Shown here: piece after piece, positions 17,727 to 28,293 of the stretch
How the letters are laid out: every line of letters begins with the position of its first letter
Numbering within the stretch: position 1 is the stretch's first letter
Source of the DNA: Natronospirales bacterium
Lineage (GTDB): Bacteria > Pseudomonadota > Gammaproteobacteria > Natronospirales > REEB76
Reading direction: 5' to 3'
NCBI GenBank assembly: GCA_021816765.1
Contig: JAKAXB010000006.1
Location: 62,001 to 126,000 of the forward strand
Length of the DNA: 64,000 nt
Notes under the pieces: generated by a model
Database searches by the model: none
Told to the model about the DNA's origin: nothing
The model's input: the letters and a program-made list of their open reading frames with translations, nothing else
Made by a program: the position numbers and the translations under genes

Positions 17727-18549
17727 TCACCGAGCCGCGTGCGCGGGGGCAGCGGCTTTCGTTTCGGCAGGCAAGCCGGCGGCTGCAAGCAGCGCCGCCA
17801 GTTCTCCCTCCGTGGCATCGCGCCAGCCGCCGCGTGGTAATTGGCGTGGCAGGCTGATAGCGCCATAGCGGATACGGATCAGACGGCTGACGGTTACACC
17901 CACGGCTTCCCACAGGCGGCGCACCTCGCGATTACGGCCTTCCCTGAGGGTGACGTGATACCAGTGATTGGCGCCCTCGCCGCCCGCTGCATGGATGGCG
18001 TCGAATTTAGCCATGCCGTCTTCCAGACGCACGCCCGCGGCGAGTGCAGCCAGTTGTTCATCGGTTATTTTTCCCAGCACCCGCACCGCGTATTCGCGCT
18101 CGATCTCCTGTGCAGGGTGCATGAGGCGGTGGGCCAGCTCACCGTCGGTGGTGAACAGCAGCAGGCCCGAGGTGTTGGTATCGAGACGGCCCACCGATAT
18201 CCAGCGGCTGCGGCGCAGGCGCGGCAGCGCCTCGAATACCGTGGGCCGGCCTTCCGGATCCTTGCGGGTAGTGAGTTCGCCTGCCGGCTTGTGATAGAGG
18301 AGGACACGCCGTTCGTCCGGTGTGGCATGCACCAGCATCCTGAGCAGGCGGCCGTCCAATGCGATGCGGTCCGCGTTGGTAATCCTGTCACCGAGCTGCG
18401 CGGGGCGGCCGTTGACCGTCAGCCGCCCGGCGCGGATCCAGCCTTCAATCTCGCGTCGCGAGCCCAGGCCGGCCGCCGCCAGGAGTTTCTGGATGCGCTC
18501 CGGCGCTCCGGCGGGTACCTTGGTGTGTCGCGGTTTGATAGTGGCTCAC
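17727..18549 (-). CDS. rluB: 23S rRNA pseudouridine(2605) synthase RluB, start affected by a probable one-base frameshift
   Basis: The frame encodes an N-terminal S4 RNA-binding domain ([20 protein letters not shown], about 18430-18500) followed by a RsuA/RluB catalytic domain with the aspartate in [19 protein letters not shown] and [16 protein letters not shown] near the C terminus. No ATG, GTG or TTG lies in this frame between the scpB stop and the S4 domain; the first is a TTG at 18359, after the S4 domain. A GTG at 18549 overlaps the scpB stop (GTGA), the usual arrangement, but is one base out of frame. Removing one base near 18540 gives a normal N terminus ([20 protein letters not shown]). 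I read this as a sequencing error or a real frameshift. The C-terminal basic tail is shorter than in E. coli. Confidence 0.8.
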
Positions 18550-19262
18550 CGCTCCGCTGGGTCGGAGGCGGGTTCCGACACGGGAGCATGCGCATCGGTT
18601 TCCGCCCGCAGGATGCCATCATCCGCATCAGCACCAAGTGCCTCCTCCGCGGCGGAATCGCCGCCATCATCGCTCACCACCGGCCGCGGCATGCCCTCAT
18701 CTTCAAAGTCCAGTTCCACATTGAGACTGTCAATGTCCTTGATTGCCGCCAGCGTCGGCAGCTCGTCCAGGCTCTGGAGACTGAAATAGTCGAGAAATTC
18801 CCTGGTGGTACCGAACATTTCGGGATGCCCCGGTACATCCCGATGACCCAGCATGCGGATCCAGCCGCGTTCCTGCAGCGTCCGCATGATATGTGGATTC
18901 ACGGTGACGCCGCGCACATCCTCGATCTCGCCGCGGGTGATGGGCTGCCGATAAGCGATCAGTGCGAGTGTCTCCAGCAACGCGCGCGAATAGCGCGCCG
19001 GTCGCTCCTCCCACAAACGGGCAATCCACGGTGCCAGTTCCTGTTTTACCTGGATGCGGAAGCCGCTGGCCACTTCCTTGAGTCCGATGCCCCGCTCCGA
19101 AAATTCCTTTTGCAGCGCATCCAATGCCTCCCGTACCCGGGCGCGTTCCGGCCGTTCCACATCACTGAACAGTGCCATGAGTTCATCAATACTCAAGGGA
19201 CGCCCGGCCGCCAGTAATGCGGCCTCGATGATGTTCCTGAGCTGCGTCGTCTTCACCGTCAT
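18546..19262 (-). CDS. scpB: Segregation and condensation protein ScpB
   Basis: A 238-residue kleisin-associated winged-helix protein that binds ScpA in the SMC condensin. IEAALLAAGRPLSIDELMALF opens the first winged helix, and LIAYRQPITRGEIEDVRGV and LGHRDVPGHPEMFGTTREFLDYF are conserved ScpB motifs. The tail from about residue 185 is acidic and Ala-rich, probably disordered. The ATG at 19262 overlaps the scpA stop by one base; a TTG at 19265 is less likely. The stop overlaps the probable GTG start of rluB. Confidence 0.95.
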   Translation of the reverse strand: MTVKTTQLRNIIEAALLAAGRPLSIDELMALFSDVERPERARVREALDALQKEFSERGIGLKEVASGFRIQVKQELAPWIARLWEERPARYSRALLETLALIAYRQPITRGEIEDVRGVTVNPHIMRTLQERGWIRMLGHRDVPGHPEMFGTTREFLDYFSLQSLDELPTLAAIKDIDSLNVELDFEDEGMPRPVVSDDGGDSAAEEALGADADDGILRAETDAHAPVSEPASDPAER

Positions 19263-20173
19263 CAATCCTCTCCTTCAATCCTGACCAATGACAGATCCAC
19301 ATCGGTGGCGCCGGCGGCCTTCACATGTACGGGGCCGAAGGGCTCCGCCTGCACCAGTTCAATCAGTGTCTGCTTGAGCAATTCCAGCAGCGCCAGAAAT
19401 GTCACCACCACACCACGCCGGCCCTCTTCCGGCGTGAACAGACTGCTAAACTCGCGGAACTCGCGTTCCTGCAGGCTGGCCAGCACATCCGCCATGCGCT
19501 GCCGCACCGACAACTGTTCCATTTGCACATGATGATGGGAAAACATTTCCGCGCGATGCAGCACGTCCTTGAAGGCGATCAGCAGTTCCCTCATGGTCAC
19601 TTCCGGCACCAGCCTTATCACTTTGCGCTCACCCATCTCCGCAGCGGTGGTAAACACATCCCGGCCGACCCGTGGCAGTGCATCCACATCCTCCGCCGCA
19701 CTCTTGAAACGCTCGTATTCCTGCAGACGGCGTATCAGTTCGGCACGCGGATCCTCTTCTTCACTATCCTCCAGGGGCGGCCGCGGCAACAGCATGCGTG
19801 ACTTGATCTCGGCCAGCATGGCCGCCATGACCAGGTATTCTGCGGCCAGCTCCAGCCGCATCTCCTGCATGAGTTCGATGTACGCCATGTACTGGCGAGT
19901 GATTTCCGCAATGGGAATGTCGAGAATGTTAAGGTTCTGGCGGCGGATGAGGTACAGCAGCAGGTCCAGCGGCCCCTCGAAGGCCTCGAGAAACACTTCC
20001 AGCGCATCCGGGGGAATGTAAAGATCCCGCGGCAGGCTGGTGACCGGCTCACCCTGCACAATGGCAAACGGCATCTCCGCCTGCTGCGGATGCTCCCGCG
20101 GCGCGGCTGTTGCCGGCGTGCCCGCCAATTCCGCTGTATTTCCGCCCGGTTGCTGCTGCATGCCGCTGCTCAT
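19262..20173 (-). CDS. scpA: Segregation and condensation protein ScpA (kleisin)
   Basis: A 303-residue kleisin that bridges the two SMC heads. The family core is LEAFEGPLDLLLYLIRRQNL followed by IPIAEITRQYMAYI and an acidic linker around residue 155. The C-terminal winged helix carries EEGRRGVVVTFLALLELLK, which binds the SMC head. The first 50 residues are Pro/Gln/Ala-rich and probably disordered. The ATG overlaps the trpS stop by four bases. The partner smc is 8 kb away on the same strand. Confidence 0.95.
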   Translation of the reverse strand: MSSGMQQQPGGNTAELAGTPATAAPREHPQQAEMPFAIVQGEPVTSLPRDLYIPPDALEVFLEAFEGPLDLLLYLIRRQNLNILDIPIAEITRQYMAYIELMQEMRLELAAEYLVMAAMLAEIKSRMLLPRPPLEDSEEEDPRAELIRRLQEYERFKSAAEDVDALPRVGRDVFTTAAEMGERKVIRLVPEVTMRELLIAFKDVLHRAEMFSHHHVQMEQLSVRQRMADVLASLQEREFREFSSLFTPEEGRRGVVVTFLALLELLKQTLIELVQAEPFGPVHVKAAGATDVDLSLVRIEGED

Positions 20174-21387
20174 CGGTAATTCAGGCCCATGGCCTGGCGC
20201 ACCCCGTCCATGGTGTCGCGGGCCACCGCACGGGCCGCTTCGCAGCCCTGGTTGATCACGCTGCGCACCATTTCCGGATTGGCCTCGATTTCCAAGGCGC
20301 GTTCGCGTATGGGCTTGAGCTCCTTGAGCACCGCCTCAATCACCGGCTGCTTGCATTCGAGACAGCCGATACCGGCCGTGGTGCAGCCTTTCCATGCCCA
20401 GTCGCGGGTGCTCTGGTCGGAATAGATCTTGTGAAAATCCCACACCGGGCATTTTTCCGGATTGCCGGGATCATTGCGGCGCACGCGCGCCGGGTCCGTG
20501 GGCATGGTGCGCAGCTTTTCCTCCACCTCCCCGGGGTCTTCCCGCAGGCCGATGGTATTGCCGTAGGATTTCGACATCTTGCGGCCATCCAGTCCCGGCG
20601 TGCGGGCTGCTTCCGTCAGTAGTGGCTGGGGTTCCAGCAGAATCGTCCGGCCACCGCCTTCCAGATACCCCGTAAGCCGGTCGCGATCACCCAGCGTCAG
20701 GTTGTGGTTCTCGGCCAGCAACGCCTGCGCTGTCTGCAGCGCCTGCGTATCACCCTGCTCCTGATAACGCTTGCGCAGCTCCTGATACAGCTTGCTGTTC
20801 TTCTTGCCCAATTTCTTGATGGCGCTCTCCGCCCGGTTTTCAAAATCCGGCTCGCGGCCGAACACATGATTGAAGCGGCGTGCGATTTCACGCGTAAGTT
20901 CCACGTGCGGTACCTGATCCTCGCCGACCGGCACCCAACCGGCGCGGTACACCAGAATATCCGAGCTCATCAGCACCGGATAACCCAGGAACCCGTATGT
21001 GGACAGATCGCGGTCCTTGATCTGCTCCTGCTGTTCCTTGTAAGTAGGCACCCGTTCCAGCCAGCCCAACGGCGTCACCATGGACAGCAGCAGATGCAGT
21101 TCCGCATGTTCCGGAATATGCGACTGGATGAACAGCTTCGCCTTGCCGGGATCCACGCCCACCGCCAGCCAGTCCACCAGCATGTCCCACATGCTGGCCT
21201 CGATATCCCGCGATTGTTCGTAGTGGGTAGTCAGTGCGTGCCAATCGGCCACGAAGAAGAAGCAATCGTATTCGTGTTGCAAGCGCAGCCAGTTCTTGAG
21301 CACACCGTGCAGATGACCAAGGTGCATACGCCCGGTGGGACGCATGCCGGAAAGTACGCGCTGGTTTTCAGGAATAACCGAGTTCAA
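20170..21387 (-). CDS. trpS: Tryptophanyl-tRNA synthetase
   Basis: A 405-residue class I synthetase charging tRNA-Trp. The HIGH-type motif is PTGRMHLGHLHGVLKNW and the KMSKS motif is GRKMSKSYGN. It is longer than E. coli TrpS (334) and has a Cys-containing C-terminal region (CTTAGIGCLECKQP), typical of the longer gammaproteobacterial form. There is no ATG ahead of MRPTG. Two consecutive TTG codons at 21390 and 21387 follow AAGGAG; the second has better spacing (six bases) and is chosen. The gene is within the site-2-protease/trpS/scpAB/rluB operon. Confidence 0.95.
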   Translation of the reverse strand: MNSVIPENQRVLSGMRPTGRMHLGHLHGVLKNWLRLQHEYDCFFFVADWHALTTHYEQSRDIEASMWDMLVDWLAVGVDPGKAKLFIQSHIPEHAELHLLLSMVTPLGWLERVPTYKEQQEQIKDRDLSTYGFLGYPVLMSSDILVYRAGWVPVGEDQVPHVELTREIARRFNHVFGREPDFENRAESAIKKLGKKNSKLYQELRKRYQEQGDTQALQTAQALLAENHNLTLGDRDRLTGYLEGGGRTILLEPQPLLTEAARTPGLDGRKMSKSYGNTIGLREDPGEVEEKLRTMPTDPARVRRNDPGNPEKCPVWDFHKIYSDQSTRDWAWKGCTTAGIGCLECKQPVIEAVLKELKPIRERALEIEANPEMVRSVINQGCEAARAVARDTMDGVRQAMGLNYR

Positions 21388-21397
21388 CAACAGCTCC

Positions 21398-22054
21398 TTA
21401 CGATATCAGGCTGGCGGGCAACAGCATCTGATATATCCAGTCAATGGACGGCATCAGAACCACATTGAGCACACCCGTGAGCATCAGCAGTATGATGATC
21501 AAAAATCCAAACGGCTCGATGCGATCTATCACGTTGGCGGCACGACGCGGAAGCAGTCCCGTCAATACACGCCCACCATCCAGCGGCGGCAGGGGTATCA
21601 GGTTAAATACCATCAGTGCGGCGTTGATGAGTACGCCGGCTATGCCCATAAAGATAAGGGGTTTCACCCAGGGAAAGGTCGGCCACAGCAAAACGGCGAT
21701 GCGCGCGATAACGGCCCAGATTATGCCCATGCACAGGTTCGACACCGGGCCGGCCACGGCGACGATGGCCATGTCCTTACGCGGGTTGCGGAAGTTGCGC
21801 GGCGAGATGGGCACGGGCTTGGCCCAGCCGAATAGGATACCGGTATGCAGCACCAGGAGCAGCACCGGTACCACGACGGTGCCGATGGGATCAATGTGCT
21901 TCAGCGGATTGACCGTGAGGCGGCCGAGCATCTGCGCGGTGGGATCCCCCAGCCGGCGCGCGACCCATCCGTGCGCCACTTCGTGCAGCGTGATGGCAAA
22001 CAGTACCGGCGGACCCCAGATGATGATGAGTTGGATGAGGTTGAAATGACCCAT
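21398..22054 (-). CDS. Site-2-protease family membrane metalloprotease
   Basis: A 218-residue M50-family intramembrane peptidase. The zinc motif HEVAHGW (residues about 24-30) sits in the first hydrophobic segment, and the distal aspartate motif is NLIPLPPLDGGRVL. Five or six hydrophobic segments are visible. There is no PDZ domain, unlike RseP, so it belongs to the short group found next to trpS and scpA in many bacteria, whose substrate is unknown. Ten bases separate it from the trpS start. Confidence 0.9.
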   Translation of the reverse strand: MGHFNLIQLIIIWGPPVLFAITLHEVAHGWVARRLGDPTAQMLGRLTVNPLKHIDPIGTVVVPVLLLVLHTGILFGWAKPVPISPRNFRNPRKDMAIVAVAGPVSNLCMGIIWAVIARIAVLLWPTFPWVKPLIFMGIAGVLINAALMVFNLIPLPPLDGGRVLTGLLPRRAANVIDRIEPFGFLIIILLMLTGVLNVVLMPSIDWIYQMLLPASLIS

Positions 22055-22083
22055 CGGCCCATTATACAGGGCCGCCCGCCTCT

Positions 22084-22710
22084 TCAGCCGGTCTGAAAAG
22101 GCGCCGGATCACCGCGCCCGATGCGTACCAGCGCCGGTTTGTCACCTGACAGGTCCACCACGGTGGTGGGCTCGAAACCGCAGGGACCGCCATCAATCAC
22201 CAATTCCACCGCATGTTCGAGGTGTGCACGCATCGCTTCCGGGTCGGTAAGTGGTACGTCCTCGCCCGGCAGTATCAGCGTCGAGCTCATGATGGGTTCG
22301 CCCAGTTCCGTGAGGATGGCATGGGGAACAGGATGCTGCGGCACACGGATGCCGATGGTCTTGCGTTTGGGATGTTGCAACCGCCGCGGCACTTCGTGGG
22401 TGGCGCGCAAGATAAAGGTATAGGGTCCCGGCGTGTGGGCCTTGAGCAGCCGGAAGGTGGGGTTGTCCAGTCGCGCATAGACGGCGATCTCGGACAGGTC
22501 GCGGCACATCAGGGTGAAATTATGCTTGGGTCCCGCTCCGCGGATGGTACGGATGCGCTGCATGGCCGCCTTGTCCCCCACCAGGCAGCCCAGGGCGTAA
22601 CAGGAATCGGTGGGGTACACCACCACCCCGCCGGCCCGCAGAATATCCACGCTACGGCGCACCAGCCGCGTTTGCGGGTTCAGTGGGTGGATGCTGAAAA
22701 ACTGGCTCAT
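22084..22710 (-). CDS. yciO: YciO/Sua5/YrdC-family protein
   Basis: A 208-residue YrdC-domain protein. [16 protein letters not shown] and [18 protein letters not shown] are characteristic, as is the C-terminal [18 protein letters not shown]. The family makes threonylcarbamoyl-AMP for tRNA t6A (TsaC/Sua5). The YciO branch, which this resembles in its [15 protein letters not shown] start and its position, has weaker or unproven activity. It is the first gene of the minus-strand group and divergent from yciB. The 90-base gap should hold promoters for both directions. Confidence 0.88.
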   Translation of the reverse strand: MSQFFSIHPLNPQTRLVRRSVDILRAGGVVVYPTDSCYALGCLVGDKAAMQRIRTIRGAGPKHNFTLMCRDLSEIAVYARLDNPTFRLLKAHTPGPYTFILRATHEVPRRLQHPKRKTIGIRVPQHPVPHAILTELGEPIMSSTLILPGEDVPLTDPEAMRAHLEHAVELVIDGGPCGFEPTTVVDLSGDKPALVRIGRGDPAPFQTG

Positions 22711-22800
22711 GGGCTGGTTGGCCGAAAAATCACCACGGAACCCGCCGGCAATCGGGCGAATACGCTATGATAACGTCCTTTTCCGCCGTCATAGTCATCC

Positions 22801-23337
22801 ATGTCTGCCGCCCTGGAATTCCTGCTTCTCGCCGCCTTTTTTGCAAGCTATCTCTGGAAAGGCATCTTCTTCGCCACCGGCGTGCTCATGACCGGCAGCG
22901 TGCTGCTGCTGGCCGTGTCCTTCTGGCGCACCCGCAAGCTCGAACCCCTACCCCTGACAGTGACCCTTCTTGCACTGGTGCTGGGCAGCGTTACGCTGCT
23001 GTTGCACGACGCGGTATTCATCAAGTGGAAGTTCTCCATCGTCGAGTGGCTGTTCGGAGTGGTTTTCCTGGCCAGCCATTTCATGCAGCGCCCGCTCATA
23101 CAGCGCATGCTGGGTGCGCAGATCAAACTTCCCGCATTTGTCTGGAAACGGCTCAACCTGATGTGGGCTGGCTTCTTCCTGCTACTGGGCTGCGTGAACG
23201 TCTATGTGCTGTACCACTTCGATACCGCCGGGTGGGTGAAATTCAAGGTGTGGTGGTCCACCGGAGCCATGTTGGTGTTCGTGGTGTTGCAGGCGTTCTA
23301 CATGAGCCGGCATATCGAAGCGGAGCGCGCATCCTGA
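22801..23337 (+). CDS. yciB: Inner-membrane septation protein A (YciB/IspZ)
   Basis: A 178-residue polytopic membrane protein with five predicted helices. The [20 protein letters not shown] and [20 protein letters not shown] segments are diagnostic of YciB, which is linked to cell-envelope elongation and division. It starts directly with [18 protein letters not shown]. yciI begins two bases after its stop. The frame used by yciI is also open across yciB, but that is incidental. Confidence 0.93.
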   Translation: MSAALEFLLLAAFFASYLWKGIFFATGVLMTGSVLLLAVSFWRTRKLEPLPLTVTLLALVLGSVTLLLHDAVFIKWKFSIVEWLFGVVFLASHFMQRPLIQRMLGAQIKLPAFVWKRLNLMWAGFFLLLGCVNVYVLYHFDTAGWVKFKVWWSTGAMLVFVVLQAFYMSRHIEAERAS

Positions 23338-23339
23338 GC

Positions 23340-23639
23340 ATGTGGTACGCCATCATTTCCGAGGATATACCGGACAGCTTGGCAAAGCGCGCTGCTGCGC
23401 GCCCTGCCCACCTCAAGCGGCTGGAGGATCTCCGGCATCAGGGGCGGCTGCTGCTGGCCGGACCGCATCCCGCCATTGATGCCGAAGATCCCGGTCCGGC
23501 GGGTTTCAGCGGCAGCCTGGTGGTGGCGGAATTCGCTTCTCTGGCCGAGGCCGGAAGCTGGGCGGATGCGGACCCCTACATGACGGCGGGCGTATACGCA
23601 CGTGTCAGCGTGAAACCTTTCCGCAAGGTGCTGCCGTGA
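23340..23639 (+). CDS. yciI: YciI-like protein
   Basis: A 99-residue ferredoxin-like-fold protein of the YciI/YCII family. [17 protein letters not shown] at the start, [11 protein letters not shown] with the conserved histidine, [11 protein letters not shown] and the final [17 protein letters not shown] are family landmarks. E. coli YciI is similar in size; its role is not settled. The ATG at 23340 follows the yciB stop by two bases. The stop overlaps the GTG of bolA (GTGA). Confidence 0.93.
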   Translation: MWYAIISEDIPDSLAKRAAARPAHLKRLEDLRHQGRLLLAGPHPAIDAEDPGPAGFSGSLVVAEFASLAEAGSWADADPYMTAGVYARVSVKPFRKVLP

Positions 23640-23902
23640 AGACGCCTGCCGAACAACTTCGCCGCCGCCTGGAAACCGCATTCCATCCGCTGCAGCTGGA
23701 AATATGCGACGATGGCGCCCGGCATATCGGTCATGCCCATGAGGGCAGCGGTCATTATTCCGTGCGCATCGTCGCGCCTGCGTTTGTCGCCCAACCGCCG
23801 CTGCAGCGGCATCGCATGATTTACGCAGCGCTGGGCAACCTGCTGCAGACCGATATCCACGCCCTGAGTATCAAGGCTCTGGCTCCCGGAGAATCCCCCT
23901 AG
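23636..23902 (+). CDS. bolA: BolA-family protein
   Basis: An 88-residue BolA/IbaG-type protein. The class fold is seen in [23 protein letters not shown] and in GGHF-like [12 protein letters not shown], followed by the helix [25 protein letters not shown] with the invariant histidine. Such proteins pair with monothiol glutaredoxins and handle [2Fe-2S] clusters. It starts with GTG overlapping the yciI stop and is followed after 23 bases by the parvulin gene. Confidence 0.93.
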   Translation: MKTPAEQLRRRLETAFHPLQLEICDDGARHIGHAHEGSGHYSVRIVAPAFVAQPPLQRHRMIYAALGNLLQTDIHALSIKALAPGESP

Positions 23903-23925
23903 CTTTTCACCCACGAGGAACTTCC

Positions 23926-24801
23926 ATGCGTATCGCACTTCGTTACATCCTGCTCATGCTGGCGGTGGCCGCGCTGGCTGCCTGCTCGGGCAAGCAAAAC
24001 ACCGTTGACACCTCCAGTGTGCTGGCAACGGTCAACGGTGTACCCATCACCAATGCCATGTTCCGCGCCTACGTACGCAGTCTTGCCGGCGGCCAGGAGC
24101 CGCAACTGGATGCGCAGAAGCGTCAACTCGTGCTTAACCGGCTCGTGGATATGGAAGTACTGGCCCAACAGGCGAAAAAGACCGGGTTGGGAAAAGATCC
24201 CAAAGTGGCGGCGGACCTGAAAATCCAGCAGACGGGTCTGCTGGCCAACCAGCTGGTGCGGCAGTACCTCACCCAGCATCCGGTCACGGAAGACCAGATC
24301 AAGGCCGAATATCAGGCCCGCATCAAGACCATGCCCGGCATGGAATACCGCGCGCGTCATATCCTCGTGGCCAGTGAGCAACAGGCCAAGGACATCATCA
24401 ACCAGCTCAACCATGGCGCGAATTTCGCCATGCTGGCCAAAAAATACTCCATTGATGGCTCCAAGAACCAGGGTGGTGAGCTGGGCTGGTTCAGCCCTGA
24501 TCAGATGGTGCCGGCCTTCTCCCAGGCGGTGGAACAGCTCAAAAAGGGCCAATACACCAAGCAGCCGGTACATACCCAGTTCGGCTGGCACATCATTCAA
24601 CTGGAGGATGAACGCGCCACACCGCCGCCGAGCCTAGATTCGGTGCGCAGCCAGATCATGAATGGCCTGGAAGGCACGGAAGTGGAAACCTATGTCAACC
24701 AACTGCGCCATGACGCCAAGGTCAGCATGAATACGCCGGGCGCCTCCACCGCACAGATCCCCGCTCCGGCTGCCGCAACGCGGGCTGCACCAAAGCCGTA
24801 A
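23926..24801 (+). CDS. Parvulin-type peptidyl-prolyl isomerase lipoprotein
   Basis: A 291-residue protein with a lipoprotein signal (LLMLAVAALAACS; cysteine near residue 20). An N-terminal SurA/PrsA-like helical region (residues about 35-135) contains TVNGVPITNAMFRAYVRSL. A parvulin domain follows (RARHILVASEQQAKDIINQL, GGELGWFSPDQMVPAF, QFGWHIIQLED). The C terminus is Ala/Pro-rich. It should act in the periplasm as a folding helper for exported proteins. AGGAA precedes the ATG. A terminator follows the gene. Confidence 0.93.
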   Translation: MRIALRYILLMLAVAALAACSGKQNTVDTSSVLATVNGVPITNAMFRAYVRSLAGGQEPQLDAQKRQLVLNRLVDMEVLAQQAKKTGLGKDPKVAADLKIQQTGLLANQLVRQYLTQHPVTEDQIKAEYQARIKTMPGMEYRARHILVASEQQAKDIINQLNHGANFAMLAKKYSIDGSKNQGGELGWFSPDQMVPAFSQAVEQLKKGQYTKQPVHTQFGWHIIQLEDERATPPPSLDSVRSQIMNGLEGTEVETYVNQLRHDAKVSMNTPGASTAQIPAPAAATRAAPKP

Positions 24802-24826
24802 GCAAACTGCAAGGATGTGAAAATCA

Positions 24827-24857
24827 AACGGCTAGCCTCACGCTGGCCGTTTTCATT
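24827..24857 (+). terminator. Intrinsic terminator after the parvulin gene
   Basis: AACGGCTAGC (24827-24836) and GCTGGCCGTT (24842-24851) form a 10-bp stem with one G-U pair and a five-base loop, followed by TTCATTT. Upstream bases on the other strand are also T-rich when reversed, so it could work in both directions for the converging gene. Confidence 0.75.
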
Positions 24858-24974
24858 TCAGCAGACGGTTTGCACTGCGAATTTGTGCGGTCATTCCCGT
24901 TGTGCCGGCAGTCACGGCATTTTCCACAATCCCCGCGGTACTTTCACGCGCTAACAAAAATAGCGGATTGCCGT

Positions 24975-25466
24975 TTAATCATGGCGCTGCTGCAGGCTGT
25001 TGAATGCCGCGCTGATCTTTTCAAGCCGCGCGCGGTTGGCGCCGATATCCAGCAGTCCCAGGCGGGCGATGGAACGCATTTCGATGACATGCTTTCCGGG
25101 CTCCAGATAGAATTCCACCTCATCCACCGCATTTTCCGGCTGATAGTAATATTCCGAAGAACGATTCGTTTTTATGGTTATCGGATACTGGACGCGGATA
25201 TAGTTGAGGTGACTGGAAACAATGCGCGCATGACCGACCGCATTGATGGCGATAAGCAGATCGCTGCGCGCCTGCTGGCGCTGGCTGGTGTAGGTCAGCG
25301 GTGCGATATGGCGGCTGGGATCCGCCTCCTGGCTGGAAATGCAATCACGCCGTGGGGGGCAAGGCGTCAACTGACCCTGGCGCACACCGAAGGTTGGGGT
25401 CAGGATGGTGCTGCAGGCGCTGACAACCAGCGACATCAGCATCACAACTATCCCGGCGTATCTCAC
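24975..25466 (-). CDS. DUF1499-family lipoprotein
   Basis: A 163-residue protein of unknown function. The chosen GTG at 25466 follows GGGAG and yields a compact signal ending VVSAC at about residue 17, so a lipoprotein is likely; the open frame extends to a TTG at 25520 without a better signal. The mature part contains CPPRRDCISSQEAD, the hallmark of DUF1499, and repeated aromatic/basic strands (RVQYPITIKTNRSSEYYYQP, EVEFYLEPGKHVIEMRSIAR) consistent with a small beta-rich domain. It lies 71 bases after ligA on the same strand. Confidence 0.8.
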   Translation of the reverse strand: MRYAGIVVMLMSLVVSACSTILTPTFGVRQGQLTPCPPRRDCISSQEADPSRHIAPLTYTSQRQQARSDLLIAINAVGHARIVSSHLNYIRVQYPITIKTNRSSEYYYQPENAVDEVEFYLEPGKHVIEMRSIARLGLLDIGANRARLEKISAAFNSLQQRHD

Positions 25467-25487
25467 ACTCGATCTCCCGGTAACCTT

Positions 25488-25518
25488 CCCGCTGGCGGCG
25501 GGAGGATATTTTATATCC
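25488..25518. promoter_or_regulatory. Two adjacent palindromes upstream of the DUF1499 lipoprotein
   Basis: CCCGC-TGGCG-GCGGG (25488-25502) is directly followed by GGATAT-TTT-ATATCC (25504-25518). The second is an AT-rich perfect dyad in an otherwise GC-rich region, close to where a promoter for the lipoprotein would lie. It may be an operator or an RNA stem; no known regulator was recognised. Confidence 0.35.
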
Positions 25519-25537
25519 AAAGTGCGTACCTAGGGCA

Positions 25538-28289
<2,752 letters not shown>

Positions 28290-28293
<4 letters not shown>

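Noticed and set aside
17841-19217. 458-codon open frame on the plus strand
   Set aside because: It lies opposite rluB and scpB, both clearly identified by motifs.
22767-23639. Possible fusion of yciB region with YciI
   Set aside because: The YciI frame is open through yciB, but the upstream part has no family similarity and yciB is recognised in another frame; the ATG at 23340 fits known YciI.
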